Assembly: GCF_026684035.1 (NCBI RefSeq)
Contig: NZ_CP113361.1
Location: forward strand, 1,860,001-1,924,000
Reading direction: 5' to 3'
DNA from: Methanogenium organophilum
Lineage (GTDB): Archaea > Halobacteriota > Methanomicrobia > Methanomicrobiales > Methanomicrobiaceae
DNA length: 64,000 nt
The notes below the pieces were generated by a model. That model had not been told where the DNA came from. It did not search any database and saw only the letters and a list, made by a program, of their open reading frames with translations. The position numbers and the translations under genes are program-made. Shown here in pieces: positions 26,149-35,771 of the stretch; within the stretch, counting starts at the first letter, position 1; every line of letters starts with the position of its first letter.

Positions 26149-26519
26149 AGCCTCAATCCGTCTGGTATAATGTGTAATGTGATGTCAGGTAACTAAAATG
26201 ACTTCCGGTCACGGTGCTGAAATCCGATTCATGTAGTGCGTCGCATGTACCTATCTGAGCATATAATCAAGTCCGGATGCGGTAGTCCGTACATGAGGCC
26301 AAGAAGATCTGGAATGACTTTTGGGTATATGCATTGTACATGAATGATGGATGAATGAAAGGAAATTATAACTGTGGGCCGATTTCCGGGTGGACACTAT
26401 GGATTATCATCCTGATATATTCCGTATGTTGCATTCGCGAAGTAATTTCAATACCGGGGGAGAACATATCTGAATGGGAATAGCTGCAGGAGTGCGGCCA
26501 GATTAGGGAGTTACACAAA
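26149..26519. other. Intergenic region, no gene seen
   Basis: 371 nt of AT-rich sequence between the exporter operon (minus) and the orphan membrane protein gene (plus). It must hold both divergent promoters. I see no ORF, RNA gene or repeat I can support. Confidence 0.5.
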
Positions 26520-27620
26520 ATGAGTGACAATTATACAGCAGAACGTCAGCGTCTTATTACGGAGATGCAGACAGAGATTATCGAAACTGATCGGAAAATC
26601 TCTGAATTCAGCAAAATACACGGGGCGGGAAAATATGCACTGGTTCTGATTTTTGTCGCATTTATTATGAATGTCATCTTCTTTGCAGAACTTCCCAATT
26701 ATAGCCTGTTCTGGGTGGTGGCATCATTCCTCCTGCTGATGTTCAACCCCATTATTCTGATGCTTCCTACGCAAAAAGCAGATATTGCCTTTCCGTCAGG
26801 CAAAGGGAGCGGGGGTTTCACCGATCTCGTGCGGGATGCGGCAGTAAGTGCCGGCACGGCAGTTACGCGTGAACGCAAACTCTATGCAGAGACGCTCTGG
26901 AACCTCTTCTTCATTAACTGTCAGCCAATAGCTCCCGGTTTTATTCTGCTTTTTTCCGTAAGCATCATTCTTGCTCTTATTGGCCTAATCACCGGATTCT
27001 TTGAACTCCGATCAGGAATCATACTGATTGTGCAGTCCCTTGCAATTATTGCATTTTATTCCGGGATACTGAAGATCAAACCATATTCTCCGGGCTTCTT
27101 CTCAGGGATTATGGGAATACGCACTGACATCTCACGCCGCCTGAACCAGGGAATCGCAAATGGCATGAAATTTATTCTTGTCCTGGCCTTCCTTGCGGCC
27201 ATCTCGGGAGTGCTGATACTGGGTGTCCTGCTCCTTCCGGGCCAGTCATTATCCAGTGTAATGAGAATTGAAGGATTTGTCGCCCTCGGACCGAATGCCA
27301 TTCCTCTCCTCCTTGTATTTCTCTCCCAGCTGCTCGTGGTGCGCTATTTCCAGGGGATATACAGCAGGAGGCTGGTCCTTGACCTCTCTGAATATAATCA
27401 CGGGCTTCTGCAGGGTACCCTGCTCCGTGATGTTCAGGCACTGCCGGAGACGCCTGGTGAGGAGGCTGAGAAAGAACTGGAGATCATTGGGAAGGCATAT
27501 CAGCGGTTGCATATGTTCAAGGTGGATGATCAGGCGTTTGCCGGATATTTCCCGGTGTGGATGATCGTCCCCAATCTTGATGTGATGATTCAGCGGGCAC
27601 CGAAAAAAGAAAATGGCTGA
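26520..27620 (+). CDS. Hypothetical multi-spanning membrane protein
   Basis: A 366-residue protein with a short coiled-coil-like N-terminus (about 5-32), then two adjacent membrane helices (about 38-58 and 64-84), a soluble loop with a charged TAVTRERKLYAE segment, two more helices (about 140-165 and 168-190), and two further helices (about 215-240 and 258-282). The last 80 residues are soluble and acidic. I recognise no family. It starts with ATG after a purine-rich GGGAG at 26505-26509 and ends 9 nt before a convergent lipoprotein gene. Confidence 0.6.
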   Translation: MSDNYTAERQRLITEMQTEIIETDRKISEFSKIHGAGKYALVLIFVAFIMNVIFFAELPNYSLFWVVASFLLLMFNPIILMLPTQKADIAFPSGKGSGGFTDLVRDAAVSAGTAVTRERKLYAETLWNLFFINCQPIAPGFILLFSVSIILALIGLITGFFELRSGIILIVQSLAIIAFYSGILKIKPYSPGFFSGIMGIRTDISRRLNQGIANGMKFILVLAFLAAISGVLILGVLLLPGQSLSSVMRIEGFVALGPNAIPLLLVFLSQLLVVRYFQGIYSRRLVLDLSEYNHGLLQGTLLRDVQALPETPGEEAEKELEIIGKAYQRLHMFKVDDQAFAGYFPVWMIVPNLDVMIQRAPKKENG

Positions 27621-27629
27621 GGATAGGTT

Positions 27630-28163
27630 TTACACGTCATCCCTGAGCATGATGATGACGCCGTAGTTATAGGGTTCAGCGGGATTAATCTGCATCCCGT
27701 CTTTCAGTCCTACAACGGCGAAATTTTCTGTTTTCACATTCATTGGGAAGATACGGTCCGTCATGGATTTATACGGAATGCCTGATGCAATGATGTCTTC
27801 ATAGGATGTTATGGTAAAGTCCTTAGGGACGTCTGCATAATTGTAGGCAAATCCGACCATAAAGAGATTGTCTCCCTCGCTTGCCATATTGCTCCCCGTT
27901 GCTGTGGCATCAATATCAAGGCTGACATAGACCCCAAAGACATTTTTTATCGGATCCGCCCTGATGGATGTTTTGTAGTCAGGCACACCGGGTGATTTGA
28001 TAAAGATGGGGTCGGTAACTGTCCAGGTTTCTTCCTCAGTCGGCACAGGAGTGACTTCGGGGGTTGCAGGTTCTGCGGGTTCGTCTGTTGTGGCACATCC
28101 ACATGCCAGTACAGCAAGGAAAAGTGCAACAATGATGACAGATATTGTTCCTCTTAGTTTCAT
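27630..28163 (-). CDS. Hypothetical lipoprotein
   Basis: A 177-residue exported protein. The signal peptide ends in AVLACGC, with the lipid-acceptor cysteine about residue 23, then a Glu/Pro/Thr-rich spacer. The remaining ~130 residues are a beta-rich domain with no known motif. A second ATG 5 codons upstream (28178) is possible; the ATG at 28163 sits directly at the basic start of the signal peptide. It converges on the membrane protein gene. Confidence 0.6.
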   Translation of the reverse strand: MKLRGTISVIIVALFLAVLACGCATTDEPAEPATPEVTPVPTEEETWTVTDPIFIKSPGVPDYKTSIRADPIKNVFGVYVSLDIDATATGSNMASEGDNLFMVGFAYNYADVPKDFTITSYEDIIASGIPYKSMTDRIFPMNVKTENFAVVGLKDGMQINPAEPYNYGVIIMLRDDV

Positions 28164-28267
28164 GGTAGAAGATCCCATGCGAATATATAAAGTATATCTG
28201 TTGTCCCTGGATTCCTTGTGCTGTTTCCATATGTTTATTAGTGGTCTTTAACAAAATTGGCTATCAT

Positions 28268-29173
28268 ATGACATCCGGCGAATATCCCACTGCAAAGGTT
28301 AACGGGGAGGAGATCCCGTACGACCCTGACGTACTAAGGAAGATCCAGGAACACCCATGCTACAGCGAAAAGGCATGCCATACGTTCGGGAGAATGCACC
28401 TCGCAGTGGCACCAAAATGCAATATTCAGTGTAATTATTGTATCCGTGACTTTGACTGTGTCAACGAAAGCCGCCCTGGTGTCTGCAGTAAGGTGCTCAC
28501 TCCTGAAGAGGCTCTGGTGCTGGTACGGGAAGTGATGGGGAAGTTCTCCTATATCAAGGTGATAGGCATTGCAGGACCGGGGGACCCCCTTGCAAATGAG
28601 GAGACCTTTGAGACCCTCCGTCTTCTCAAAGAAGAATTCCCGGTGCCGATCAAGTGCCTCTCCACAAACGGGCTGATGCTTCCGGAGAATATTGACCGTC
28701 TTGAAGAATATGATGTGGGGAACATCACTGTCACCTGCAATGCAATAGACCCTGCCATCGGTGAACAGATCTACTCCTTTGTGGAATGGGAAGGAGAGAA
28801 ACTGCATGGACGTGAAGCAGCAGAACGGCTCCTTGCACAGCAGTTGAAAGGTATTGAGATGGCTGTGGAACGCAAGATGCTCGTCAAGGTGAACACGGTC
28901 CTGATCCCTGGTGTCAATGACCATCATATCGTTGATATTGCAAAGAAGATGGGTGAGATGGGTGTCTATACCTTCAATATCATTCCGGTCATCCCGCAGT
29001 ATAAGTTTGCTCACATTACTCCGCCAACCCCTGCCGACAAGAAGGCGATGCATGATGCATGTGCCCCATATATCCGCCAGATGAAGCACTGTGCACGCTG
29101 TCGCTCTGATGCGATAGGAAAACTGGGAAAAGACGTACAGGATGAGATCTACCGGAACTGCGGTTCACTCTAA
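28268..29173 (+). CDS. nifB: NifB-type radical SAM protein (iron-sulfur-carbide cluster precursor synthesis)
   Basis: A 301-residue radical SAM enzyme of the stand-alone archaeal NifB type. It has HPCYSEKACHTFGRMH before the SAM motif CNIQCNYC (C51, C55, C58), then FDCVNESRPGV and near the C-terminus HCARCRSDAIG, all hallmarks of NifB, which fuses two [4Fe-4S] clusters with a carbide into the [8Fe-9S-C] L-cluster. The C-terminal NifX-like domain of bacterial NifB is absent, as in other methanogens. No nifHDK genes are in the window. A GTG start 27 nt upstream (28241) is possible. Confidence 0.88.
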   Translation: MTSGEYPTAKVNGEEIPYDPDVLRKIQEHPCYSEKACHTFGRMHLAVAPKCNIQCNYCIRDFDCVNESRPGVCSKVLTPEEALVLVREVMGKFSYIKVIGIAGPGDPLANEETFETLRLLKEEFPVPIKCLSTNGLMLPENIDRLEEYDVGNITVTCNAIDPAIGEQIYSFVEWEGEKLHGREAAERLLAQQLKGIEMAVERKMLVKVNTVLIPGVNDHHIVDIAKKMGEMGVYTFNIIPVIPQYKFAHITPPTPADKKAMHDACAPYIRQMKHCARCRSDAIGKLGKDVQDEIYRNCGSL

Positions 29174-29397
29174 ATACCCCTTTAATATTTTCTGATTCTG
29201 GTCTGCATTTTGTTTCCGGTTATTTCTGATACAATACGAATTGATGATCTCGTGTTTTGGATGAAGGCTGCATTTGGCCAGACACACACTTTCACCCTAC
29301 CTCCAGTACATGTTAATATGCGGTCTGTGCCGGATATGTGTACATGCAGCAAAATGATATACAACCGGCAGGGTACTGCGAACGTGGGATTTTCACT

Positions 29398-29853
29398 ATG
29401 GTCACAGCACCACGACCGATTCTTGAAGGAACTCTTGCCACCCTGCTTCTGCGTGAATCCGGTGGTGCAGTGGTTGTTACCAGCGGCCGGGTCTGTGACG
29501 GAACCTTTGTGAAGGCGGCAGGTGTATCTCCCGGCACGTTGGTCCTCCGCGCCGGCAGTCCCTCACAGCTTACGAGTATTGTCCGGACCCGCAATTCACC
29601 GCTTATCGTGGTCGTGCATGACCCGGAATTGTATGTAAATGATGAAGATGTTGCAGCCCGTGTTGCAGCGGTGCTGCGGGAGTATGCATGGTCGTGCGCA
29701 AATCGGATTGTACTCCTGGCCCGTCCAGGAGATGCATACCTGGATGTGATGTTGCCGTATGCAGGTCGATATCTCTACATTGAACGTGACTGTGAGTGGA
29801 AGAACGGGCAGATTATTTGTGACCGCCAGATAACACTTGATGCAGTTGGGTGA
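29398..29853 (+). CDS. Hypothetical soluble protein
   Basis: A 151-residue protein with no signal peptide or membrane helix. It has alternating strand-helix pattern with LLLRESGGAVVVTSGRV at the start and IVLLARPGDAYLDVMLPYAG later, which suggests a Rossmann-like alpha/beta fold. I recognise no family or active site. A frame extension to 29338 exists, but the ATG at 29398 begins the regular sequence. It stands alone between nifB and a lipoprotein gene. Confidence 0.5.
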   Translation: MVTAPRPILEGTLATLLLRESGGAVVVTSGRVCDGTFVKAAGVSPGTLVLRAGSPSQLTSIVRTRNSPLIVVVHDPELYVNDEDVAARVAAVLREYAWSCANRIVLLARPGDAYLDVMLPYAGRYLYIERDCEWKNGQIICDRQITLDAVG

Positions 29854-29993
29854 GATAAATAAAAACACTACGCAAAAATAGCAGAATGTCTAACCTCTGT
29901 TTGGTATGGTCAGAGGATTTCTTTACACCGGCATCCGGAATGTCAATTTTCTTGTTCGTGGGATGAAACAGGCAGAAACGGGGGTGGTATAGG

Positions 29994-30470
29994 ATGGCGA
30001 CCGGAAATGTCCGCTGTCTTCTTCTCTCTGCCGCATGTATATGTGCGGCGATCTTTGGGGCGGGCTGTCTTGGTGCACCTGGATCACAGGACTTTCTCCC
30101 TCCTACTCCCGGCGAAATAGATGTTGTGCCTGGATTTCAGGTGGCAGAGGCAGACGCTTCACTCACCCTGACGCGGTTAATCGAAGAATGGATTGCGGAA
30201 AATCCTGACCTTGCAGGGTATTCGGTGGATATGTTCTATAACGGCACTCCCCTTGAGGTGGTTGAGAGTAGTAGTTGCCATCGTGACGACGGCACCCCGA
30301 CAGTCTATGTCCATACCTTCCGTTATACAATGCCGTCACTGAAGGATCCGGAGCATATGCAGGATGATGTTACCCTGCAGATCACGGTTGTGGACGGTGC
30401 TGTCACAGAACGGCTGGTATCGATGGGCAGCATATCGATGGGCAGCAGTGTGACGGTTACGGGTGTCTGA
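29994..30470 (+). CDS. Hypothetical lipoprotein
   Basis: A 158-residue exported protein. The signal peptide ends in a lipobox-like FGAGC with cysteine 25 followed by LGAPGS. The body is a small beta-rich domain (about 45-158) with two internal short repeats, SMGSISMGSS. No catalytic motif seen; family unknown. Convergent with the threonine aldolase gene. Confidence 0.55.
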   Translation: MATGNVRCLLLSAACICAAIFGAGCLGAPGSQDFLPPTPGEIDVVPGFQVAEADASLTLTRLIEEWIAENPDLAGYSVDMFYNGTPLEVVESSSCHRDDGTPTVYVHTFRYTMPSLKDPEHMQDDVTLQITVVDGAVTERLVSMGSISMGSSVTVTGV

Positions 30471-30493
30471 ACTCCCTCTCTTTCTTCCGAATA

Positions 30494-31573
30494 TTACTCT
30501 GTTTTGCCTGCATGACGCACAGCCGCAGTCAACGCTGTGGCAAACACGTGCACATCCTCTTCTGTCGTCTTCCATGACGTCATCCAGCGTGCCACTGGTG
30601 CCCGTGTGTCACTGCCGGTCAGGTAGAAATAGGAATGTTCCATAATGGAAGATATCGCGGTTTTCGGAACAGCAGCAAAGACCGCGTTGCTTTCCACCGG
30701 TTGCACAATCTCAACACCGGGGATCTCTCGGACGGATTCTGCAAGGAGAGCAGCCATCCGGTTTGCGTGCAGTGCATTCTCCAGCCAGAGGTTTCCTTCC
30801 AGCAGTGCAGTGAACTGTACTGCGATAAATCGCATCTTCGATGCAAGCTGGGTTGCCTGTTTTCGGTAATACCGGTAATCTGCTGCAAGGTCAGAATTAA
30901 AAAAGATCACTGCCTCGCCGAGCATCAGACCATTTTTTGTGCCGCCAAAGGAGAGGACGTCCACGCCTGCGTCATGGGTAATCTCCCGCAGGGATGTCCC
31001 AAGGGCCGCTCCTGCGTTACAGATGCGTGCCCCGTCCATGTGTACGAGCATCCCGTGTGCATGGGCGGTATCTGCAATGGCCCGCACTTCTTCAGGAGTG
31101 TAGACAGTTCCTGTTTCTGTTGCCTGGGTGAGAGAGACCACCCGCGGCTGTGCATTGTGTTCGTCCCCCCGTCCAAAGAGATGTGATTCGATGTCTGCCG
31201 GTTTTAGTTTCCCGTCCGGTGCACTGACCGGGAGGAGCTTACAGCCGGCCACCCGTTCCGGTGCCCCGCACTCATCGACATTGATATGCGCACAATCCGT
31301 GCATACGACCGCCTCAAATGGGCGTGTGATGGCTGCAAGGGCGGTCACATTTGCCCCGGTGCCATTCATGACAAAGAACGGTTCAACATCTTTTCCGAAG
31401 TGCTGCCGGAAGACATCCACTGCCCTTTCCGTATAGGGATCATCACCGTATGCAATGGTGTCCCCAACATTCGCGGCCACGATAGCCTCTATTATGGCAG
31501 GGTGAACGCCGGTATTGTTGTCACTCGCAAAACTCGTTGGATATATTCGGTATTTTGAATCTGACTGCGTCAT
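30494..31573 (-). CDS. Low-specificity L-threonine aldolase
   Basis: A 359-residue PLP enzyme of fold type I that splits L-threonine (and allo-threonine) to glycine and acetaldehyde. The PLP-binding lysine is within SFGGTKNGLM, and the ENPT-like HMDGARICNAGAALG segment before it is the family hallmark. A longer frame to 31717 adds 48 low-quality residues; the ATG at 31573 starts at the usual N-terminus. It is monocistronic. Confidence 0.85.
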   Translation of the reverse strand: MTQSDSKYRIYPTSFASDNNTGVHPAIIEAIVAANVGDTIAYGDDPYTERAVDVFRQHFGKDVEPFFVMNGTGANVTALAAITRPFEAVVCTDCAHINVDECGAPERVAGCKLLPVSAPDGKLKPADIESHLFGRGDEHNAQPRVVSLTQATETGTVYTPEEVRAIADTAHAHGMLVHMDGARICNAGAALGTSLREITHDAGVDVLSFGGTKNGLMLGEAVIFFNSDLAADYRYYRKQATQLASKMRFIAVQFTALLEGNLWLENALHANRMAALLAESVREIPGVEIVQPVESNAVFAAVPKTAISSIMEHSYFYLTGSDTRAPVARWMTSWKTTEEDVHVFATALTAAVRHAGKTE

Positions 31574-31763
31574 CAATTGCTCCGTTTTTGCTCCTTTGTG
31601 TAAGGGTTGGACTGGCACTGTAGTGTAATCTTTCGGTTGTCTGCGGGTTTGGGGGTACGTCCGCATCTTTTGGGTGGATTGCACGGAGGGTCGTTTCCCG
31701 GCGGGTGAGATGAACACATCAAAACAAGACTGAGAAAAAAAGTGGAAAAAAGAAGAGTTGATC

Positions 31764-33596
31764 TCAGATGAACCGTGGTTTCACAGAGAGGTTCTTTGGG
31801 GTGTATAGTTTGCGTACCGGCATGCCCGCAGTCACAGCTGAGATTGCCTCTGCCAGTGCTTCTGTTGTCATCTCTTCCTTGTACGGTTTCTTTGGCTGTG
31901 ACTCCTTGCGGATGGTCACGGTGAGTGTGCCTGATTCAGCCTCTGAGTCCCCGACGACTGCCACATACGGCACCCAGTCCATGCCTGCTTCCCTTACCTT
32001 TTTGCCAACAGATTCCTCTCGGTCGTCAACGTCACAGCGGATGCCTGCCTTTGTCAGATTCTCGCAGACCTCTTTTGCGTATGAGATATGACGCTCTGCG
32101 ACCGGTACAATCCGTGCCTGTGTCGGAGAGAGCCATACCGGGAGCATCGGGACATCCTGTGTCGCGGTCTTCTCCAGAAGGGCGCAGATAACCCGCTCTA
32201 TGGACCCTGTTGGTGAACAGTGGATGATGGGTGGATGGACTTCTCCTTCATCGGTGAAATATTTGATATCAAATCGTGTTGAGGACTCCACATCAATCTG
32301 GACAGTTGGGTTTTCAATGGGACGTCCCTGCCCGTCAATTGCTGCAAGGTCCACCTTTGCCACCCAGTAGTGCACACGGTCCGAGAGCAGTTCAATGAGC
32401 ATCGGTACACCGGATGCCTTTACGATGCCCTTCACCCATTCCTCGTGCTCTTCATAGAACTCCTCTGTACAGCGGAATATGCCCGCAAGCGGGGTCTCAA
32501 GGTCGCGACCGCTCTGCCAGCCCATCATCATCTGCTCTTCAAAGCATTCGAGTGTCTGGTCCATGTCAAGGCAGAGGGAGTGCATGTCAGGCATCGTAAA
32601 TGCACGCAGACGCTTCAGACCAATGCACTCTCCCTTCTGCTCATGGCGGAAGGAGTATGTGGAGAGTTCATACATCTTCATCGGGAGCGTGTTTGGTGAG
32701 ATGTGCATGTCATGCATGATGGAGAACATTCCAAAGCATGCAGCAAACCGGAGCATCATGTTGCGGTTGCCTGACTTGAATCGGTACTGGCGCTCACCAA
32801 ATTTGCCGGCGTGCTCGTTGATGGCCGGGTTGTCGAGGTCATACATGACCGGCGTCTCAACCGGCATACCTCCATAGTCGAGTACGAGCCCGAGGACATA
32901 GTCTGAAAGCAGATCGCGGATGATCTTTCCACGGGGCATCCACCGATGGTTCCCGACATCAGAGAGGGGTTCGTAATCAACGAATTCTTTTGCCCGCATC
33001 AGTTCGCAGTGCACAGAGTCGCCGGTTCCTTCTGCAGCGATTCCGGTCTCTTTCTTGACCAGTTTCCCGAATGGAGTGTCATCTGCGTATTTCGCCGGTT
33101 CTTCGCGTGCACCCTCCGGGGTGAGGACAAAGAACGTGTGGGTGACTTCCTTCTTCGCTGTCTTCTCTTCGGTGTCTTCCGGGGTTATTGTCCGGGAGAG
33201 TTCAGAGAGAGGGTGGCCCTTGCAGGAGATGGTGAAGGCCTTGTACCACCCAAACGGTGCACGTTTGACAGTCATTCCCTTCTTTTCGGAGCAGATTCTC
33301 TCGATTGCAGTCAGTGCTTCAATCGCCGCCTTCGGGGATGATAGGTCACTGGAGAGGTGGGCATACGGGTAGACCATAATATTTGTCGTCCCGAGCTTCT
33401 CTGCTGCTTCCAGGATCTCTCTTGCGGTCTTTGCCGCAACTCCCGCGATATTCTCTTCGTCCGGCGCTTCCACAGCACAGAATGCTGTCAGTGCCTCTTC
33501 AAGTCCGTCGGCCGGTACAATGTTCTCTTCTGCTACCGGTGTCTTCTTCTGGGCCTCATATGTAATCTGGTCGGAATGAATCAGCAAAATTCGCAT
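31764..33596 (-). CDS. thrS: Threonyl-tRNA synthetase, archaeal type
   Basis: A 610-residue class II aminoacyl-tRNA synthetase. The N-terminus ([18 protein letters not shown]) is the archaeal editing domain related to D-aminoacyl-tRNA deacylase, rather than the bacterial type. The catalytic core has the class II motifs, with [22 protein letters not shown] as the region holding active-site residues, and a C-terminal anticodon-binding domain of about 100 residues. It is the last gene of the block from the AsnB-like gene, after an 84-nt gap, and may have its own promoter. Confidence 0.92.
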   Translation of the reverse strand: MRILLIHSDQITYEAQKKTPVAEENIVPADGLEEALTAFCAVEAPDEENIAGVAAKTAREILEAAEKLGTTNIMVYPYAHLSSDLSSPKAAIEALTAIERICSEKKGMTVKRAPFGWYKAFTISCKGHPLSELSRTITPEDTEEKTAKKEVTHTFFVLTPEGAREEPAKYADDTPFGKLVKKETGIAAEGTGDSVHCELMRAKEFVDYEPLSDVGNHRWMPRGKIIRDLLSDYVLGLVLDYGGMPVETPVMYDLDNPAINEHAGKFGERQYRFKSGNRNMMLRFAACFGMFSIMHDMHISPNTLPMKMYELSTYSFRHEQKGECIGLKRLRAFTMPDMHSLCLDMDQTLECFEEQMMMGWQSGRDLETPLAGIFRCTEEFYEEHEEWVKGIVKASGVPMLIELLSDRVHYWVAKVDLAAIDGQGRPIENPTVQIDVESSTRFDIKYFTDEGEVHPPIIHCSPTGSIERVICALLEKTATQDVPMLPVWLSPTQARIVPVAERHISYAKEVCENLTKAGIRCDVDDREESVGKKVREAGMDWVPYVAVVGDSEAESGTLTVTIRKESQPKKPYKEEMTTEALAEAISAVTAGMPVRKLYTPKNLSVKPRFI

Positions 33597-33680
33597 GATG
33601 AATACTCCTCGGTATATATAACGCGAGTACAGTTTAGATCTGTTCCATAATTAGGGTATGGATTCCCGGTACCTACCGGT

Positions 33681-34232
33681 TCACTTGATATTTTTGTGAT
33701 AGCGTGAGAGGGTTGCCTGGCGCTGGTTGAGATATTTTGCATCTCCCTTTGAACCGTATGGCTTCTCTGCACGCTCTGTAGTATAAAATACAAGTTGGCC
33801 GATTGGCATTCCTGCATAGAGGCGAACCGGGCGGCGGTTTGCATTTGATATTTCAAGTGTTATGGTCCCGCAAAATCCTGCGTCAATCCATCCACCTGTC
33901 TGGTGCAGGGCAATGCCCAGACGCGCAATGCTGGATTTCCCTTCGATGGTTGCAACAATGTCATCCGGCAGAGTGATGCACTCGTGTGTTTCTGCAAGAA
34001 GAAACATGCCGGGCGGAATATCAATATATTCTGCATGCTTCTCGTCAACATGGGATACAATTGAATCCTGTTCGTACGGGTCGATAACGTCATCAGACTC
34101 TTCATACCACACAAAATGGTCACCCAGTCGGATGTCGATTGAATTGGGCTGAATTAACTTTGGGTCAAACGGGTCGATTTTTATAAAACCCCGCTCAATA
34201 CGGTTTTCTATCTGCCAGTCAACGAGAATCAT
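33681..34232 (-). CDS. dcd: dCTP deaminase
   Basis: A 183-residue nucleotide-metabolism enzyme that converts dCTP to dUTP (possibly on to dUMP in the bifunctional archaeal form, which cannot be told from sequence). The trimeric-dUTPase-like motifs [10 protein letters not shown] and [18 protein letters not shown] are intact, the latter carrying the catalytic glutamate. Start is ATG 34232, 64 nt after the trmJ stop. It belongs to de novo pyrimidine deoxynucleotide supply, which matters here because the salvage genes in the window are damaged. Confidence 0.9.
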   Translation of the reverse strand: MILVDWQIENRIERGFIKIDPFDPKLIQPNSIDIRLGDHFVWYEESDDVIDPYEQDSIVSHVDEKHAEYIDIPPGMFLLAETHECITLPDDIVATIEGKSSIARLGIALHQTGGWIDAGFCGTITLEISNANRRPVRLYAGMPIGQLVFYTTERAEKPYGSKGDAKYLNQRQATLSRYHKNIK

Positions 34233-34296
34233 AATACCTGATAGAAAATTGGTTGTGAGCGGTATTTATTTTATCTTGCCAAATCGGTGGTCAGCG

Positions 34297-35055
34297 TTAC
34301 ACCTGGCCTGAACTGGCATCGCTTTCATCTGTCACGGAATCATACATTTCGCCATTTTTTCCTTCATTGATGTGCCATTCGGCACGCCGGATGAGCCCAT
34401 GGAGGGTGGTTACTTCCCGGCCGGTAAGACGGGTGCGTCCGAAGATCCGCCGCATCATGGTCATGGTATTGGCCCGTTTGTATTCACGGTGATCGACGAG
34501 ATCCAGAAATTTATCGATATGGTCATAGAGCGCATCCATCTCGCGCCGTGAAGCGGTGATATACTCTCCCCGCGGCAGGTGTGCAAGCTCATAGCAGACA
34601 ATACCAACTGCATGGGAAATATTCACAATCGGATACTCCCGTGATGTCGGGATAGTGCATACCAGATCGCACTGCCGCACTTCTTCATTGGACAGTCCCC
34701 AGTTTTCTCTGCCGAAGAGGATGGAGATTTTGCCTTCGACAGGGGCAACAATATCCCGGAGTTCGCCCGGTGTATAGTAGGGCATGCGCATTGCGTGGGA
34801 TATTGTCTTTGAGATCTCCCCGGTTGTTGCAACGAGCATATTGGACTCTGCAATCACATCGTCCAGAGATTCTGCGATCACCGCTGATTCCAGCACATCT
34901 TTTGCATGGGATGCCCGTACTGATGCCTCGATTCCCATCTCCGGGGGGTTGATGAGGACAAGACGGGTAAACCCAAAATTCTTCATCACCCGTGCTGCAA
35001 ATCCGATATTCCCTTCATACAGGGGTTCAACAAGGACGATTTCAACCTCTGCCAT
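34297..35055 (-). CDS. trmJ: tRNA 2'-O-methyltransferase, TrmJ-like (SPOUT)
   Basis: A 252-residue SPOUT-family methyltransferase. The N-terminus VLVEPLYEGNIGFAARVMKNFGF and the trefoil-knot motifs FGRENWGLSNEE and TSREYPIVNISHAVGIVCYEL are those of TrmJ, which methylates the ribose at position 32 of tRNAs in archaea. A C-terminal helical extension (about 170-252) is typical of the archaeal form. It follows the GGGP synthase gene by 15 nt in the housekeeping operon. Confidence 0.85.
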   Translation of the reverse strand: MAEVEIVLVEPLYEGNIGFAARVMKNFGFTRLVLINPPEMGIEASVRASHAKDVLESAVIAESLDDVIAESNMLVATTGEISKTISHAMRMPYYTPGELRDIVAPVEGKISILFGRENWGLSNEEVRQCDLVCTIPTSREYPIVNISHAVGIVCYELAHLPRGEYITASRREMDALYDHIDKFLDLVDHREYKRANTMTMMRRIFGRTRLTGREVTTLHGLIRRAEWHINEGKNGEMYDSVTDESDASSGQV

Positions 35056-35070
35056 GTGAACGTATTCTCT

Positions 35071-35757
35071 TTAGTGGACTGCCTTCACGGTTGCCTTCAG
35101 TGCAGAGACACCGTCGTCATAGACAGCGTTGCCGACGACGATAGTATCAGCAAGCCTGCCCATCTCAGCTGCCTTCTCTGCATTATTGATACCACCGCCA
35201 TAGAAAAGACGGGCGTCAGAGATGACCTCTGCTGCCGCAGCAACCACGGTGGGGTCGCCATATGTTCCGGAATATTCAATGTATACTACCGGGAAAGAGA
35301 AGTACTGGTCTGCAACCTCAGCATAGGCTGCAACATCTTCCGCAGATATGTCACAGATAGCGCCTGTCACCTTGCCCACCGATGACGCCGGATTCAGTAC
35401 AATATATGCCTCAGGAACCACCTTTGTCCAGTCTATGCTATTATGTTTCACCCAGTATTGGTGTTTTCCGACCATCCAGCGCATATCCGGGGTGTTGAGA
35501 ACACTGGGCACAAAGAGACCGTCCACTTCCTCAAGAACCACTGCCTCCGGCCCTGCAGGTTCGACAACAACAGGGAGATCATATTCCTTCACCTGAGTGA
35601 TTAACTCCCGCATATTCTCCTGGGTTACATTGAGTGTCCCTGAGAGCATCAGGGCGTCTGTTCCACTTGTCGCAATCTCTGCGACGGCATCATTGTCTAT
35701 TACTTTGTCCGGGTCCAGTTTGGTGATATGGACCCATTCTTTCCAGCTGTCATCCAT
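35071..35757 (-). CDS. Geranylgeranylglyceryl phosphate synthase
   Basis: A 228-residue TIM-barrel enzyme of archaeal membrane lipid synthesis: it joins geranylgeranyl diphosphate to glycerol-1-phosphate. Typical PcrB/GGGPS features are KLDPDK at the N-terminus, YIEYSGTYGDP in the middle and FYGGGINNAEKA near the C-terminus (phosphate-binding loop). Length is normal for the group. It lies between topA (14 nt away) and trmJ in an operon of mixed housekeeping function. Confidence 0.9.
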   Translation of the reverse strand: MDDSWKEWVHITKLDPDKVIDNDAVAEIATSGTDALMLSGTLNVTQENMRELITQVKEYDLPVVVEPAGPEAVVLEEVDGLFVPSVLNTPDMRWMVGKHQYWVKHNSIDWTKVVPEAYIVLNPASSVGKVTGAICDISAEDVAAYAEVADQYFSFPVVYIEYSGTYGDPTVVAAAAEVISDARLFYGGGINNAEKAAEMGRLADTIVVGNAVYDDGVSALKATVKAVH

Positions 35758-35771
35758 CTGTATCTACCTAT

